Shown one piece after another: positions 50,501-59,884 of a stretch of 64,000 nucleotides of DNA (its first letter is position 1; each line of letters begins with the position of its first letter). The stretch is from Rhizobium sp. BT04 (GTDB lineage Bacteria > Pseudomonadota > Alphaproteobacteria > Rhizobiales > Rhizobiaceae). The stretch covers positions 496,001 through 560,000 of the forward strand of contig NZ_CP125652.1 in assembly GCF_030053135.1 (NCBI RefSeq). The letters are read 5' to 3'. Under the pieces are notes generated by a model. It made no database searches. It was not told the DNA's origin and was given only the letters and a program-made list of their open reading frames with translations. The position numbers were made by a program, and so were the translations under genes.

Positions 50501-51075
50501 TCAGCCACCTGCCGCCTTTGCCGCCGGACCGAGGCCGACATTGGCGAAATAGGCCTCCAGCGCCGAAGCTTCGCCGGAGGCGACGATAGCGCCGACATAA
50601 CCGTCCGGGCGCACCAGCACCCAGTCGCCTGGCGTCAGGGCGTAGGCGTCGTCGTTTCTTCGCCGTACGGACCCCTGAGCCGGGCGGTGACCACAGTCTC
50701 ATCCTGTTCGAAGCCGATGAGTTCGCATCCGAATTCGGGCCGATGCCCAAGTTCGAGCAGGCGCTCGCGCATCACGCCTTCGGTCAGGAACTGCGGCGCC
50801 ATCAGGGCGAGATGATAGGGTTCGGCAGCCGTCGGTTCCTCATGGGGCACGACGTCGGATTCGGCAAAGCTTCCGTCGACGCGATATTCCCGCTGCCGGG
50901 GATAGACGCCGCCGAGCGCGACGATCCGGTCGAGAATGCCGAGATCTTCAAAAACCTCCTGCGTTCGCGGCTGGATCCCCTTGCCGTGGGAGCCGCGGAA
51001 CGGGTCGTTCAATTTTTCGATCAGGCGAAAGGATACGCCGCGCCGCGCCAGCTCGATCGCCAGCGTCACACATAT
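50501..51075 (-). pseudogene. FAD aromatic monooxygenase, 5' and internal parts deleted
   Basis: From about 51075: TLAIELARRGVSFRLIEKLN, GSHGKGIQPRTQEVFEDLG and MRERLLELGHRPEFGCELIG, an FAD monooxygenase missing the start and the GxGxxG motif. At about 50640 the frame breaks and continues as ALTPGDWVLVRPDGYVGAIV to AAKAAGG and the stop at 50501, the family C terminus. Some 300 residues are gone. It is related to the intact monooxygenase at 44698. Confidence 0.8.
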
Positions 51076-51085
51076 CAGCGAAAAA

Positions 51086-51556
51086 TTGCGCGAACTGCAT
51101 GGGGCTTTGATCGAGATCCTCAGCGTCATGAACCGCCCGCAGCCCGATGAGCAGATGGTCCGGGAGGCAGGAATTTCGCTTGATCGCGCGCTGTTTCCGC
51201 TGCTCGTCACGATAGAACGGCTCGGTCCCATCGGGGTGGTCGAACTCGCCGGGCGTGACTACACCACCGTCAGCCGGCAGGTCGCCAAGCTCGAAAGCCT
51301 CCATCTGGTCGAGCGCCGGGGCAATATTGCCGACCGCCGCGTGCGCGAGGCGGTCATCAGTCCGAAGGGCAAGGCAATGACCGATCGCATCGACGTCGCC
51401 CGCGAGCGGATGGGCCGCGCCATCTTCGAGGGCTGGGAGGAACATGACTTCAATGAACTCGTGCGGCTCATGCGGAAGTTTGCCGAGGATATCAGCGGCG
51501 ATATCGGCAAGGGCGCGGGAGAAACTGAGGGCGAGGGCGGACCGCAGGCGGATTAG
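51086..51556 (+). pseudogene. MarR-family regulator, 5' end lost
   Basis: Residues RELHGALIEILSVMNRPQPDEQ, LFPLLVTIERLGPIGVVEL and DYTTVSRQVAKLESLHLVERRG show the MarR winged-helix core. The conserved start is missing (a TTG at 51086 or ATG at 51129 may be used), and a few residues are lacking before DYTTVSRQ. It faces away from the broken monooxygenase; the shared promoter region has been deleted together with both 5' ends. It may still be translated, so pseudogene is probable rather than certain. Confidence 0.65.
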
Positions 51557-51667
51557 TCTCTAAATTCCTCCCTGATATGTCGGGTGAATTCGCCGAAGCC
51601 ATTGCGCCGGCGTGTTTGCAATGGTTTTGTAGCGTCCTGCAATCGCAACGTTTTCCGGTGATTCCCC

Positions 51668-52144
51668 ATGTTCGATATTCTGTGGCGCGGCCTGGTGATC
51701 GGCGCCGGCGCAACCATCCTCATGGACCTCTGGGCGATCCTGCTCACCCAGTTCGGCCAGGCGGCGCCCAACTGGGCACCTGTGGGGCGATGGTTCTGGC
51801 ACCTCCGACGCGGCAAGGTCTTTCACGAGAGCATTGCGGATGCTGAGCCCTATGCCAATGAACTGGCGCTCGGCTGGATCAGCCATTACGCCGTCGGCAT
51901 TCTCTATGGACTGATCTTTGCCGTCATCATGGGGCCGGCCTGGCTGGCGGACCCGACATTTCTTCCCGCCTGGATCTTCGGCATCGTCACCGTCGGGGCG
52001 GGGTGGTTCCTGCTACAGCCGGGCCTTGGGCTCGGCTGGGCCGCCTCCAAACATCCGACCCCGAACAAGGTCCGCTGCTTTAACCTGCTGGCTCATACGG
52101 TGTTTGCGCTGGGGCTTTACGGGACGGCGTTGATTATTGGGTGA
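51668..52144 (+). CDS. DUF2938 membrane protein
   Basis: 158 residues, four membrane helices. MFDILWRGLVIGAGATILMD, the loop GRWFWHLRRGKVFHESIADAEPYANELALGW, and PNKVRCFNLLAHTVFALGLY match DUF2938. Function unknown. Confidence 0.85.
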   Translation: MFDILWRGLVIGAGATILMDLWAILLTQFGQAAPNWAPVGRWFWHLRRGKVFHESIADAEPYANELALGWISHYAVGILYGLIFAVIMGPAWLADPTFLPAWIFGIVTVGAGWFLLQPGLGLGWAASKHPTPNKVRCFNLLAHTVFALGLYGTALIIG

Positions 52145-52172
52145 GCGCGGGGTCGGCTCGCTCTGAAATTGC

Positions 52173-52345
52173 CGCCTGCCCCTCACCCTAACCCTCTCCC
52201 CGTAAACGGGGCGAGGGGACGTGCCCTGCGTTGGCGAGGAACGGAGAGGTCGCGGCATCCCCCTTCGCCCCGCAAGCGGGGGTCCGAAGGACGGGTCGAG
52301 ACCCGTGGCTCGACCCCGGTCGGTGGCGGCAGGCGGATGAGGGGC
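52173..52345. repeat. Rhizobial intergenic mosaic (RIME-like) repeat, copy 2
   Basis: Same order of hairpins as 30977-31112, with an added hairpin (GGTCGAGACCCGTGGCTCGACC) before the GGTGGCGGCAG border. It fills the gap between DUF2938 and the convergent ThuA-like gene. Confidence 0.85.
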
Positions 52346-52408
52346 AACCCTTGCCAGAGGGCTCCATGTCTTGGCCCCTCATGCGGCATCCGCCTCAACA
52401 GCCTAACC

Positions 52409-53050
52409 CTACCGCGCCGCCCAGTTGGCGCCGCGGCGGAAGATGGTCTTCATCTCCGGCACGTCGAATTCCTTGGCCTGATGGCCGAGCGAGGAATAGA
52501 AGACGCGGCCCTTGCCGTATTTGCGCTTCCAGACGACCGGCATGACGACGCCGTCGATCCAGTAGGCGTGATCGCCGGTGAATTTCGTCGTTGCCAGAAC
52601 CTCGTTCGAGGGGTCGACATGCATGTAATATTGCTCTGACGTATAGGGGAAATCGGCAATCCCTTCCACGAGGGGGTCATCGGGCCGGGTGATGTTGACG
52701 GTATAGTCGATGATGTTGCCGGGGTGAGCCACCCACTGGCCGCCGATGATGAACTGGTAGTCGACGGAATCGCGGAAGGCATCGCCCGCACCGCCGTGAT
52801 AGCCGGCGATACCGACGCCGCTTTCGATCGCCGTGGCGAGGTTCTTGACCTCCTCCTTCTCGATCTTCGACATCGTCATGATCGGCACGACGAGGCTGAG
52901 ATCGTGGACGGAAGGGTCGGCAAGGGCCTCGGTGCCGTGTTCGAGATAGACCTTGAAACCGTCTTCCTCGAGCATGGTCTTGATGATTTCGGCGCATTCC
53001 TGCGGCTCATGCCCGCTCCAGCCGCCCCAGACGATCAGTGCTTCACGCAT
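52409..53050 (-). CDS. ThuA-like glutamine-amidotransferase-fold protein
   Basis: 213 residues. IVWGGWSGHEPQECAEIIKTMLEEDGF, GIAGYHGGAGDAFRDSVDYQFIIGGQWVAHPG and YMHVDPSNEVLATTKF match the ThuA domain, first described for trehalose use in Sinorhizobium. The exact reaction is not established. It follows the Gfo/Idh/MocA gene on the same strand by 18 bases, as ThuA and ThuB do. Confidence 0.88.
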   Translation of the reverse strand: MREALIVWGGWSGHEPQECAEIIKTMLEEDGFKVYLEHGTEALADPSVHDLSLVVPIMTMSKIEKEEVKNLATAIESGVGIAGYHGGAGDAFRDSVDYQFIIGGQWVAHPGNIIDYTVNITRPDDPLVEGIADFPYTSEQYYMHVDPSNEVLATTKFTGDHAYWIDGVVMPVVWKRKYGKGRVFYSSLGHQAKEFDVPEMKTIFRRGANWAAR

Positions 53051-53068
53051 AGTCTTTCCTCCTGAATT

Positions 53069-54169
53069 TTATTTCGCCAGCCGTCCGTCGACGATGGAAT
53101 CGGACAAAGGGGCAGGGCGCTCCGTTGCCGTGGTGATCGTGACCGTTCGGCCGGTTGCGGCAGCGGTGTGGAAGGCTTCCATGACTTCGAGCACATGCAG
53201 TGCCAGATCGCCATTGGCGCGGTGCCGCCGGTTGGAGCGGATCGCATGTGCCAAGTCGGCGACGCCGAGCGAGCGATAATTGCCGTCGGCATAGGGTGCC
53301 GTCACCGGCTGGTCCTCGAACGAACCGCCCTTCTTCAGATATTCCACCGGGCCGGCGAATTTGTTTGGATCGGGAACGATCAGCGTGCCCTCGGTTCCGT
53401 AGACTTCAAGCGGCACATGCTTGTGGCCGGCGACATCGAAGCTCATGGCGATCTGGACGACCGCGCCGTTGGCAAAGGCCATCATGCCGGCAACATGGGT
53501 CGGCACATGCACGGGAATGCTCTCGCCACGACGCGGCTCGCTGGTAACAAGCCGTTCCGATCGCGGCGTCGTCGCAAAGCCGGCAACTTGCGAAACCGGT
53601 CCGAGAAGATTGACGAGATCGGTGATGTAATAGGGGCCCATATCGAGCATCGGCCCACCGCCGACTTCGTAGTAGAAGGCCGGGTTCGGATGCCAGCGCT
53701 CATGCCCGGGGCACATGAAGGTCGCCGTGCCGCCGACCGGCTGGCCGATGACGCCCTGGTCGATCAAGGCGCGGGCCGTCTGGTGGCCGCCGCCGAGGAA
53801 GGTGTCGGGCGCGGCGCCGATACGCAGATTCCTCGCTTTGGCGACCTCCGCCAATTTTTTCCCTTCCGCGAAATTAATCCCCAGCGGCTTTTCCGAATAG
53901 GTGTGTTTGCCGGCTTCGAGCGCCTGCAGCGCCACTGCGACATGCGCCTTCGGGATCGTCAGATTGACGATGATTTCGACCTTGGGGTCGGCGATAAGCT
54001 CCTCGACGGATTTGACCGGAACGTTGAATTCGGCGGCCTTTGCCTCTGCCAGCTCCCGATTGAGGTCGGCGACGCCGCGGATGTCGAGAATGGGGAAGGA
54101 TGCCATCGCGGTGAGATAGGCGCCCGAAATATTGCCGCATCCGATGATGCCGATACCGACTTTGTCCAT
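53069..54169 (-). CDS. Gfo/Idh/MocA-family sugar oxidoreductase (ThuB-like)
   Basis: 366 residues. Rossmann motif GIIGCGNISGAYLTAM, the EKPLG catalytic Lys motif (SEKPLGINFAEGK), and the substrate-binding half with GGGPMLDMGPYYITDLVNLLG. It probably oxidises a sugar or glycoside together with the ThuA-like protein. ATG 54169 with GAGGAATTC upstream; the longer frame overlaps the ROK gene. Confidence 0.88.
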   Translation of the reverse strand: MDKVGIGIIGCGNISGAYLTAMASFPILDIRGVADLNRELAEAKAAEFNVPVKSVEELIADPKVEIIVNLTIPKAHVAVALQALEAGKHTYSEKPLGINFAEGKKLAEVAKARNLRIGAAPDTFLGGGHQTARALIDQGVIGQPVGGTATFMCPGHERWHPNPAFYYEVGGGPMLDMGPYYITDLVNLLGPVSQVAGFATTPRSERLVTSEPRRGESIPVHVPTHVAGMMAFANGAVVQIAMSFDVAGHKHVPLEVYGTEGTLIVPDPNKFAGPVEYLKKGGSFEDQPVTAPYADGNYRSLGVADLAHAIRSNRRHRANGDLALHVLEVMEAFHTAAATGRTVTITTATERPAPLSDSIVDGRLAK

Positions 54170-54203
54170 GAATTCCTCCATTAAATCTTGATTGTGCCGC
54201 CCG

Positions 54204-55403
54204 TCAGAGCGCCGGCCCTGTCGTGCTCCAGGGCGATTCGTAGAGTTCGTATAGCGCCACCGCAGCCGCACCTTGGGCCCAGAAATCATCGCTGGAATCG
54301 TCGAAGACGAGTTCGCTCACCCCGCGCAACGACGGCGGAATCGCGAGCGCATAGGCATCACGCAGGCTGTTCAAAAACGGTTCGCCGAGCGCCAGGCTCG
54401 ACCCCACAAGAATGACCCGCGGCGGCGCAAACAGCGTGACGATATTGGCGATGGTCAAGCCGACGGCTTCGCCGGCGCGGATGGCGGCGCCGATCAGCCG
54501 ATCGTCATCGGCCTTGATCAGCGCCTGGGCATGGGTCATGCCGCGGCCGAGCCGGATCGCCTCGGCAAAACGCCCGTCGGCCTGCTGTTCGCCGAGGATG
54601 GCGCTTTCGCCGGCCTGGCTGAAAAGCCGGACGACGCCATTCGGTCCCATGCCGAGCACGAGATCGCCGAGATTGTGGCTGAGGCCGCCGGCGCCGCGAA
54701 ACAGGCTGTTGCCGTGCAGGACGCCGAGCCCCAGCGTCTGTTCCAGCGAAATCAGCACCATATCCTCGAGATCGCGGGCTTTGCCGAACCAGTGATGGCC
54801 GAGCGTGATGGCATGGGCGTCGCTTTCGACAATGGTCGGCGTTGCCAGCCGCGCCGACATCTCGGCGGCGAAGTCGACATTGGTGTCGCGAAAGATCGGG
54901 CTGCTTCTGATATAGCCGGTGCGGTGCTCGATAACGCCGGGAAAGCCGAGGCAGACACTGTCGACATCCTCCAATGACAGCCCGGCATCGACGACGCAGC
55001 GCCTCACTCCATCCTCGACCAGATCGGCGATGACGCCGATCGGCTGCCGGTCGATGCGGATCGGCAGGGCGAGCTTCGACAGCACGTCGCCGCGGAAATT
55101 GGTGACGACGAAGACCATCCTGTTGGCAGCGATCTTGGCGCCCACCACGCGGGCCGCATCAGGATTGAGCTCCAGCATCACCCGCGGCCTGCCACGCACC
55201 GCCTCGTTGCGGATATCGCCTTCGTGACGCGGCAGGATCAATCCGTCGTCGAGCAGCGAGGCGGTGATGGCGGAAACGGTCGTGGTGGAGAGTTCGGTGC
55301 GCTCGCTGATCTCGATGCGCGAGATCGGACCATGGCGCCGGATGGTATCGAGCACGGTCAAGCGATTGATCGCGCGCATTAATTCTGGATCTGCGGTCTT
55401 CAT
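54204..55403 (-). CDS. ROK-family transcriptional regulator
   Basis: 399 residues. N-terminal winged helix (RLTVLDTIRRHGPISRIEISERTELSTTTVSAITASLLDDGL) and a ROK sugar-kinase-like domain (CLGFPGVIEHRTGYI, NLGDLVLGMGPNGVV). The canonical ROK zinc CxCGxxGC motif is not seen. It faces the ABC operon across a 202-base gap and probably represses it and the catabolic genes in response to a sugar. Confidence 0.88.
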   Translation of the reverse strand: MKTADPELMRAINRLTVLDTIRRHGPISRIEISERTELSTTTVSAITASLLDDGLILPRHEGDIRNEAVRGRPRVMLELNPDAARVVGAKIAANRMVFVVTNFRGDVLSKLALPIRIDRQPIGVIADLVEDGVRRCVVDAGLSLEDVDSVCLGFPGVIEHRTGYIRSSPIFRDTNVDFAAEMSARLATPTIVESDAHAITLGHHWFGKARDLEDMVLISLEQTLGLGVLHGNSLFRGAGGLSHNLGDLVLGMGPNGVVRLFSQAGESAILGEQQADGRFAEAIRLGRGMTHAQALIKADDDRLIGAAIRAGEAVGLTIANIVTLFAPPRVILVGSSLALGEPFLNSLRDAYALAIPPSLRGVSELVFDDSSDDFWAQGAAAVALYELYESPWSTTGPAL

Positions 55404-55445
55404 TGGGTCTAGCCAGGCGATCGTTTCGTTGGTGCGGAACCCAAA

Positions 55446-55472
55446 TATTTATAACGGGTTACGAAATAAATA
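55446..55472 (+). promoter_or_regulatory. Candidate ROK operator (inverted repeat)
   Basis: TATTTAT (55446-55452) and ATAAATA (55466-55472) form a perfect seven-base inverted repeat with a 13-base centre, in the gap between the ROK gene and the ABC operon. It is AT-rich, unlike its surroundings. Confidence 0.5.
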
Positions 55473-55526
55473 GCGGGCAATTCGGCGGCTCTGTCAAGCG
55501 CATTTGATAAAAATAGCGGCATTGGG

Positions 55527-55555
55527 TTGACATTGGGTCAAAGCTCCGTTGAATT
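55527..55555 (+). promoter_or_regulatory. Candidate promoter of the ABC sugar operon
   Basis: TTGACA at 55527-55532 and TGAATT about 17 bases on, 50 bases before the first gene. The -10 is poor. Confidence 0.4.
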
Positions 55556-55605
55556 AATCCGCATAGGGGAAAAATTGTGAGGATAGCCCCCTGGGAGGAA
55601 AAATC

Positions 55606-56910
55606 ATGAATTTTATGAAGAAGAGCGCCGCTCTCGGCGGTAGGCGTATCGTATCCATGGCCGTGGCAGCCGGGATGCTTCTGGCCGGGGCAGGTGCCGC
55701 CTCGGCGACGACGGTGGTCAAGTGGCTGCATCTCGAGCTCGACCCGAAATATGTCGCGGCCTGGGAAGACATCGTCAAGAAATACGAAGCCCAGCATCCC
55801 GACGTCGACATCCAGATGCAGTTTCTGGAAAACGAGGCCTTCAAGGCCAAGCTTCCCACGCTGCTGCAGTCCGACGACGTGCCGGATTTCTTCTTCAGCT
55901 GGGGCGGCGGCGTCCTGAAGCAGCAGTCCGAAACCGGCGCGCTCCAGGATGTGACGCCGGCGCTGGATGCCGATGGCGGCAAGTTGCGTAGCGCCTATAG
56001 CCCGGCGTCGGTCAGTGGCCTGACATTCGATGGCAAGACCTGGGCCATTCCCTACAAGGTCGGCCTGGTCAGCTTCTTCTACAACAAGGAACTGCTTGCC
56101 AAGGCCGGCGTGAAGGCCGAGGACATCAAGAACTGGGCTGACTTTCTCGCCACGGTGAAGAAGATCAAGGCTGCCGGCATCGTGCCGATCGCCGGCGGCG
56201 GCGGTGAAAAATGGCCGATCCACTTCTACTGGAGCTATCTCGTCATGCGCGAAGGCGGCCAGAAGGTCTTCGAAGCAGCAAAGACCGGCCAGGGCGAAGG
56301 TTTCCTCGATCCGGCGATCATCAAGGCCGGCGACGACCTCGCCGAACTCGGAAAGCTCGAACCGTTCCAGCCCGGCTATCTCGGCTCGACCTGGCCGCAG
56401 GCGCTCGGCGTTTTCGGTGACGGCAAGGCTGCAATCATCCTCGGCTTTGAAAATACCGAAGCCAACCAGCGCAAGAATGCCGGTGACGGCAAGGGCCTCG
56501 CACCCGACAATATCGGCCGCTTCGCCTTCCCGGCGGTCGATGGCGGCGCCGGTAAGCCGACCGATACGCTGGGCGGTCTGAACGGCTGGGCCGTCACCAA
56601 GAAGGCCTCCAAGGAAGCGATCGATTTCCTCGCTTTCCTGACGAGTGCAGACAACGAGCGGGCGATGGCCAAGGCCGGGATGCTGCTGCCGGTTGCCGTC
56701 GGCGCCGGTGACGGCGTCACCAACCCGCTGCTTGCCGAATCGGCAAAACAGCTTGCCGCCTCGACCTGGCATCAGAACTATTTCGACCAGGATCTGGGTG
56801 CTGCGGTCGGCCGCGTCGTCAACGACGTGTCGGTGGAAATCGTCTCCGGTCAGATGAAGTCCAAGGACGGCGCCCAGATGATCCAGGACGCTTTCGAGCT
56901 GGAACAATAA
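55606..56910 (+). CDS. ABC transporter sugar-binding protein (family 1)
   Basis: 434 residues, signal peptide ending AAGMLLAGAGAASA. Features of carbohydrate-uptake (CUT1) binding proteins: EDIVKKYEAQHPDVDIQMQFL, VPDFFFSWGGGVLK, GLTFDGKTWAIPYKVGLVSF and LNGWAVTKKASKEAIDFLAF. The ligand is unknown; the ThuA-type neighbours suggest a disaccharide or glycoside. GGGAGGAAAAATC precedes the ATG. Confidence 0.92.
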   Translation: MNFMKKSAALGGRRIVSMAVAAGMLLAGAGAASATTVVKWLHLELDPKYVAAWEDIVKKYEAQHPDVDIQMQFLENEAFKAKLPTLLQSDDVPDFFFSWGGGVLKQQSETGALQDVTPALDADGGKLRSAYSPASVSGLTFDGKTWAIPYKVGLVSFFYNKELLAKAGVKAEDIKNWADFLATVKKIKAAGIVPIAGGGGEKWPIHFYWSYLVMREGGQKVFEAAKTGQGEGFLDPAIIKAGDDLAELGKLEPFQPGYLGSTWPQALGVFGDGKAAIILGFENTEANQRKNAGDGKGLAPDNIGRFAFPAVDGGAGKPTDTLGGLNGWAVTKKASKEAIDFLAFLTSADNERAMAKAGMLLPVAVGAGDGVTNPLLAESAKQLAASTWHQNYFDQDLGAAVGRVVNDVSVEIVSGQMKSKDGAQMIQDAFELEQ

Positions 56911-56992
56911 CCAGCGCCTGCCGACCCCTCCCGGCGCTCTTGCTGAAAGCGGGCGCCGGGATTGCTGCCGACGAGATGCGAAAGCAGGAACC

Positions 56993-57931
56993 ATGGCCAA
57001 TATCTCAGTCCCATCGATAACGACGGTCGCAAGGCCGGCAAGAAAAGTCGCCAACAGCAGAAGCTCGGTCGCGCATGACCGGCTGACTGTGCTGTTGCTT
57101 TTCCTGCCGCCGGCGCTGCTGCTTTTCACGCTCTTCGTCATCATGCCGATGGGCGAGGCGGCCTGGTACAGCCTCTACAAGTGGAACGGCTACGGCACGC
57201 CGACCGAGTTCATTGCGCTGCGCAATTTCCAGGTTCTGTTCCGAAATGCGGCCTTCACGCAGGCACTGGTCAATAACGGCCTGATCATCGTCATCTCGAT
57301 CTGCATCCAGGTGCCGCTCGCCATCTGGCTGGCGACCATGCTGGCGCACCGCATTCCGGGTGTCGTCGGCTACCGGCTGATTTTCTTCCTGCCCTATGTG
57401 CTGGCGGACGTTGCCGCCGGCCTGATCTGGCGCTTCGTCTATGATGGCGATTACGGCTTGTTTGCCGCCGTTTCCAACTTCTTCGGCTTCGCCAACCCTT
57501 ATGTGCTCGCCGACAAGGACGTGGCAATCTATGCCGTGCTTGGCGTGATCGTCTGGAAATATTTCGGCTTCCACATGATGCTGTTCATCGCCGGCCTGCA
57601 ATCTGTCGACAAAAGCGTGCTGGAGGCCGCCGAAATCGACGGCGCCACCGGCTGGCAGAAGTTCCGTTACGTCACGCTGCCGCTGCTCGGCTCGACCTTG
57701 CGTCTTTCCATCTTCTTTGCCGTCGTCGGCTCGCTGCAGCTCTTCGACATGATCATGCCGCTGACGGGCGGCGGGCCGTCCAACTCCACCCAGACGATGG
57801 TCACCTTCCTCTATACCTATGGCGTCATGCGCATGCAGGTCGGCCTCGGCAGCGCCGTCGGCGTCGTGCTCTTCATCATCTGCGTGACGCTCGCCTTCGG
57901 TTACAAAAGGATATTCATGCGCCATGACTGA
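56993..57931 (+). CDS. ABC sugar transporter permease (MalF-like)
   Basis: 312 residues, six membrane helices. The EAA loop is EAAEIDGATGWQKFRYVTLP (about 219-238), typical of CUT1 permeases. It overlaps the second permease by eight bases. Confidence 0.92.
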   Translation: MANISVPSITTVARPARKVANSRSSVAHDRLTVLLLFLPPALLLFTLFVIMPMGEAAWYSLYKWNGYGTPTEFIALRNFQVLFRNAAFTQALVNNGLIIVISICIQVPLAIWLATMLAHRIPGVVGYRLIFFLPYVLADVAAGLIWRFVYDGDYGLFAAVSNFFGFANPYVLADKDVAIYAVLGVIVWKYFGFHMMLFIAGLQSVDKSVLEAAEIDGATGWQKFRYVTLPLLGSTLRLSIFFAVVGSLQLFDMIMPLTGGGPSNSTQTMVTFLYTYGVMRMQVGLGSAVGVVLFIICVTLAFGYKRIFMRHD

Positions 57932-58772
57932 TATGAGCTCTTCCATCCGCATGAGCACGTCCACACGCGTCTATCTCTACGTGTCGCTGAGCCTGATTGC
58001 CGCGATCGTGCTCGTGCCGCTGCTGACGACGGCGCTCGGCGGCTTCAAGACGCTGGGCGACCTGCGCACCAATCCCTTCGGCCTGCCGACGGAGTGGCAA
58101 TGGGCGAACTATACCGATATTCTTTTCGGTGAACGCTATTGGCTGCAGATCGGCAATTCGCTGGTGATCGCGTCGCTTACCGTCCTCCTGACGCTGATCG
58201 TCTCGTCGATGGCGGCTTTCGCCTTTGCCCATGTCCGGTTTTTCGGATCGTCGTTCCTGCTCAATTATTTCCTGCTCGGCCTGATGTTTCCGGCGGCGAC
58301 CGCGATCCTGCCGCTCTTCATCCGGATCCGCGATCTCGGCCTGCTCGATACCTATTGGGGCGTGGTGCTGCCGCAGGTGGCTTTCGGCCTTGGCATGAGC
58401 ATCCTGCTGTTTCGAAACTATTTCCGCAACCTTCCGGAGGAATTGTTTCAGGCAGCCTTCGTCGACGGCTGCGGCTATCTCCGCTTCTTCTGGCACATCT
58501 CGCTGCCGCTTTCCCGGCCAATCGTCGCCACCGTCAGCATCATTTCCTTCGTCGGCAGCTGGAACAGCTACATCCTGCCGCTGATCATGCTGAACTCGGA
58601 ATCGAAATATCCCTGGCCGCTCGGCATCATGGTCTATCGCGGTGAGTATGGCACGGAGTGGCAGCTGGTGCTGGCCTTCATCACACTGACCATCCTTCCC
58701 ACCATCATCGTCTTTTTCGTCGCCCAGAGACACATCATCGCCGGACTGACCGCCGGCGCCGTGAAGTCCTGA
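57924..58772 (+). CDS. ABC sugar transporter permease (MalG-like)
   Basis: 282 residues, six membrane helices; EAA loop [21 protein letters not shown] (about 176-196). It pairs with the preceding MalF-like permease. Confidence 0.92.
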   Translation: MTDMSSSIRMSTSTRVYLYVSLSLIAAIVLVPLLTTALGGFKTLGDLRTNPFGLPTEWQWANYTDILFGERYWLQIGNSLVIASLTVLLTLIVSSMAAFAFAHVRFFGSSFLLNYFLLGLMFPAATAILPLFIRIRDLGLLDTYWGVVLPQVAFGLGMSILLFRNYFRNLPEELFQAAFVDGCGYLRFFWHISLPLSRPIVATVSIISFVGSWNSYILPLIMLNSESKYPWPLGIMVYRGEYGTEWQLVLAFITLTILPTIIVFFVAQRHIIAGLTAGAVKS

Positions 58773-58794
58773 GCCGAACCGTTGGAGTGCAATC

Positions 58795-59868
58795 ATGGCA
58801 TCCGTTGAACTCACCGATATCAGCAAGACCTATGGCGCCGTCGACGTCATCCATGGCATTTCGCTTCATATTGAGGATGGCGAATTCGTCGCGCTCGTCG
58901 GCCCGTCCGGTTGCGGAAAATCGACGCTGCTCAGAATGATCGCCGGCCTCGAGGAGATCACCGATGGCGAGATCGCCATCGGCGGCAAGGTCGTCAACAG
59001 CATGACGCCGCGCGAACGCAACATCGCCATGGTCTTCCAATCCTATGCGCTCTATCCGCACATGACCGTGGCTGAAAACATGGGCTTCAATCTGAAGCTC
59101 GCCGGCGTTGCCAAACCTCAGATCGAGCTCCGCGTTGCCGAAGCGGCGCGCATGCTGGATCTCGCCCAACTCCTCGACCGCAAGCCGGCCCAGCTTTCCG
59201 GCGGCCAGCGCCAGCGCGTCGCCATGGGCCGCGCCGTCGTGCGCAATCCCGCCGTCTTCCTGTTCGACGAGCCGCTCTCCAACCTCGATGCCAAGCTGCG
59301 CGTGCAGATGCGCTCGGAAATCAAGACGCTGCACCAGAAGGTCAGGACGACCTCGATCTATGTCACCCATGACCAGATCGAGGCGATGACGCTTGCCGAT
59401 CGTATCGTCGTCCTCAATCAGGGCAGGGTGGAGCAGCAGGGCACGCCGCTCGAACTCTACAAGAAACCGGCCAATCTCTTCGTCGCCGCCTTCATCGGAT
59501 CGCCAGCGATGAACATGCTCGAAGGCACGGTCGACGGCGAAAATGGTGGGCCTGCTGCTCGTCTCAGCGACGGAACGGCGATCCGCATCGCGCCCGACCG
59601 CAAGGTCAAGCCCGGCCAGGCCATCACCATCGGCCTGCGCCCCGAACATCTCGTTCCCGGCATATCAGGCGGCACGCCGCTTGCCGGCCGGACGACGCTG
59701 GTGGAACCGACCGGCGCCCAGACCCATGTCGTCTTCGACCTCGCCGGCCAGCAGGTGACCGCCATCGTCGACGGCGAATATCCCGCCCGCTACGGCGCGG
59801 TGTTCGAGGCAAGCATCACCAGCGATCAGGTCCACGTCTTCGATCGCGGCACCGGTGTGGCGCTCTAG
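58795..59868 (+). CDS. ABC sugar transporter ATP-binding protein (UgpC/MalK type)
   Basis: 357 residues. Walker [13 protein letters not shown], signature [16 protein letters not shown], Walker [16 protein letters not shown], and a C-terminal OB-type TOBE domain (about 240-357). It completes the CUT1 importer. Confidence 0.93.
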   Translation: MASVELTDISKTYGAVDVIHGISLHIEDGEFVALVGPSGCGKSTLLRMIAGLEEITDGEIAIGGKVVNSMTPRERNIAMVFQSYALYPHMTVAENMGFNLKLAGVAKPQIELRVAEAARMLDLAQLLDRKPAQLSGGQRQRVAMGRAVVRNPAVFLFDEPLSNLDAKLRVQMRSEIKTLHQKVRTTSIYVTHDQIEAMTLADRIVVLNQGRVEQQGTPLELYKKPANLFVAAFIGSPAMNMLEGTVDGENGGPAARLSDGTAIRIAPDRKVKPGQAITIGLRPEHLVPGISGGTPLAGRTTLVEPTGAQTHVVFDLAGQQVTAIVDGEYPARYGAVFEASITSDQVHVFDRGTGVAL

Positions 59869-59884
59869 CAGGCGAGGGATCACC

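Noticed and set aside
55459..57144. 561-residue minus-strand frame
   Set aside because: Antisense of the binding protein gene, which has a signal peptide and family motifs.
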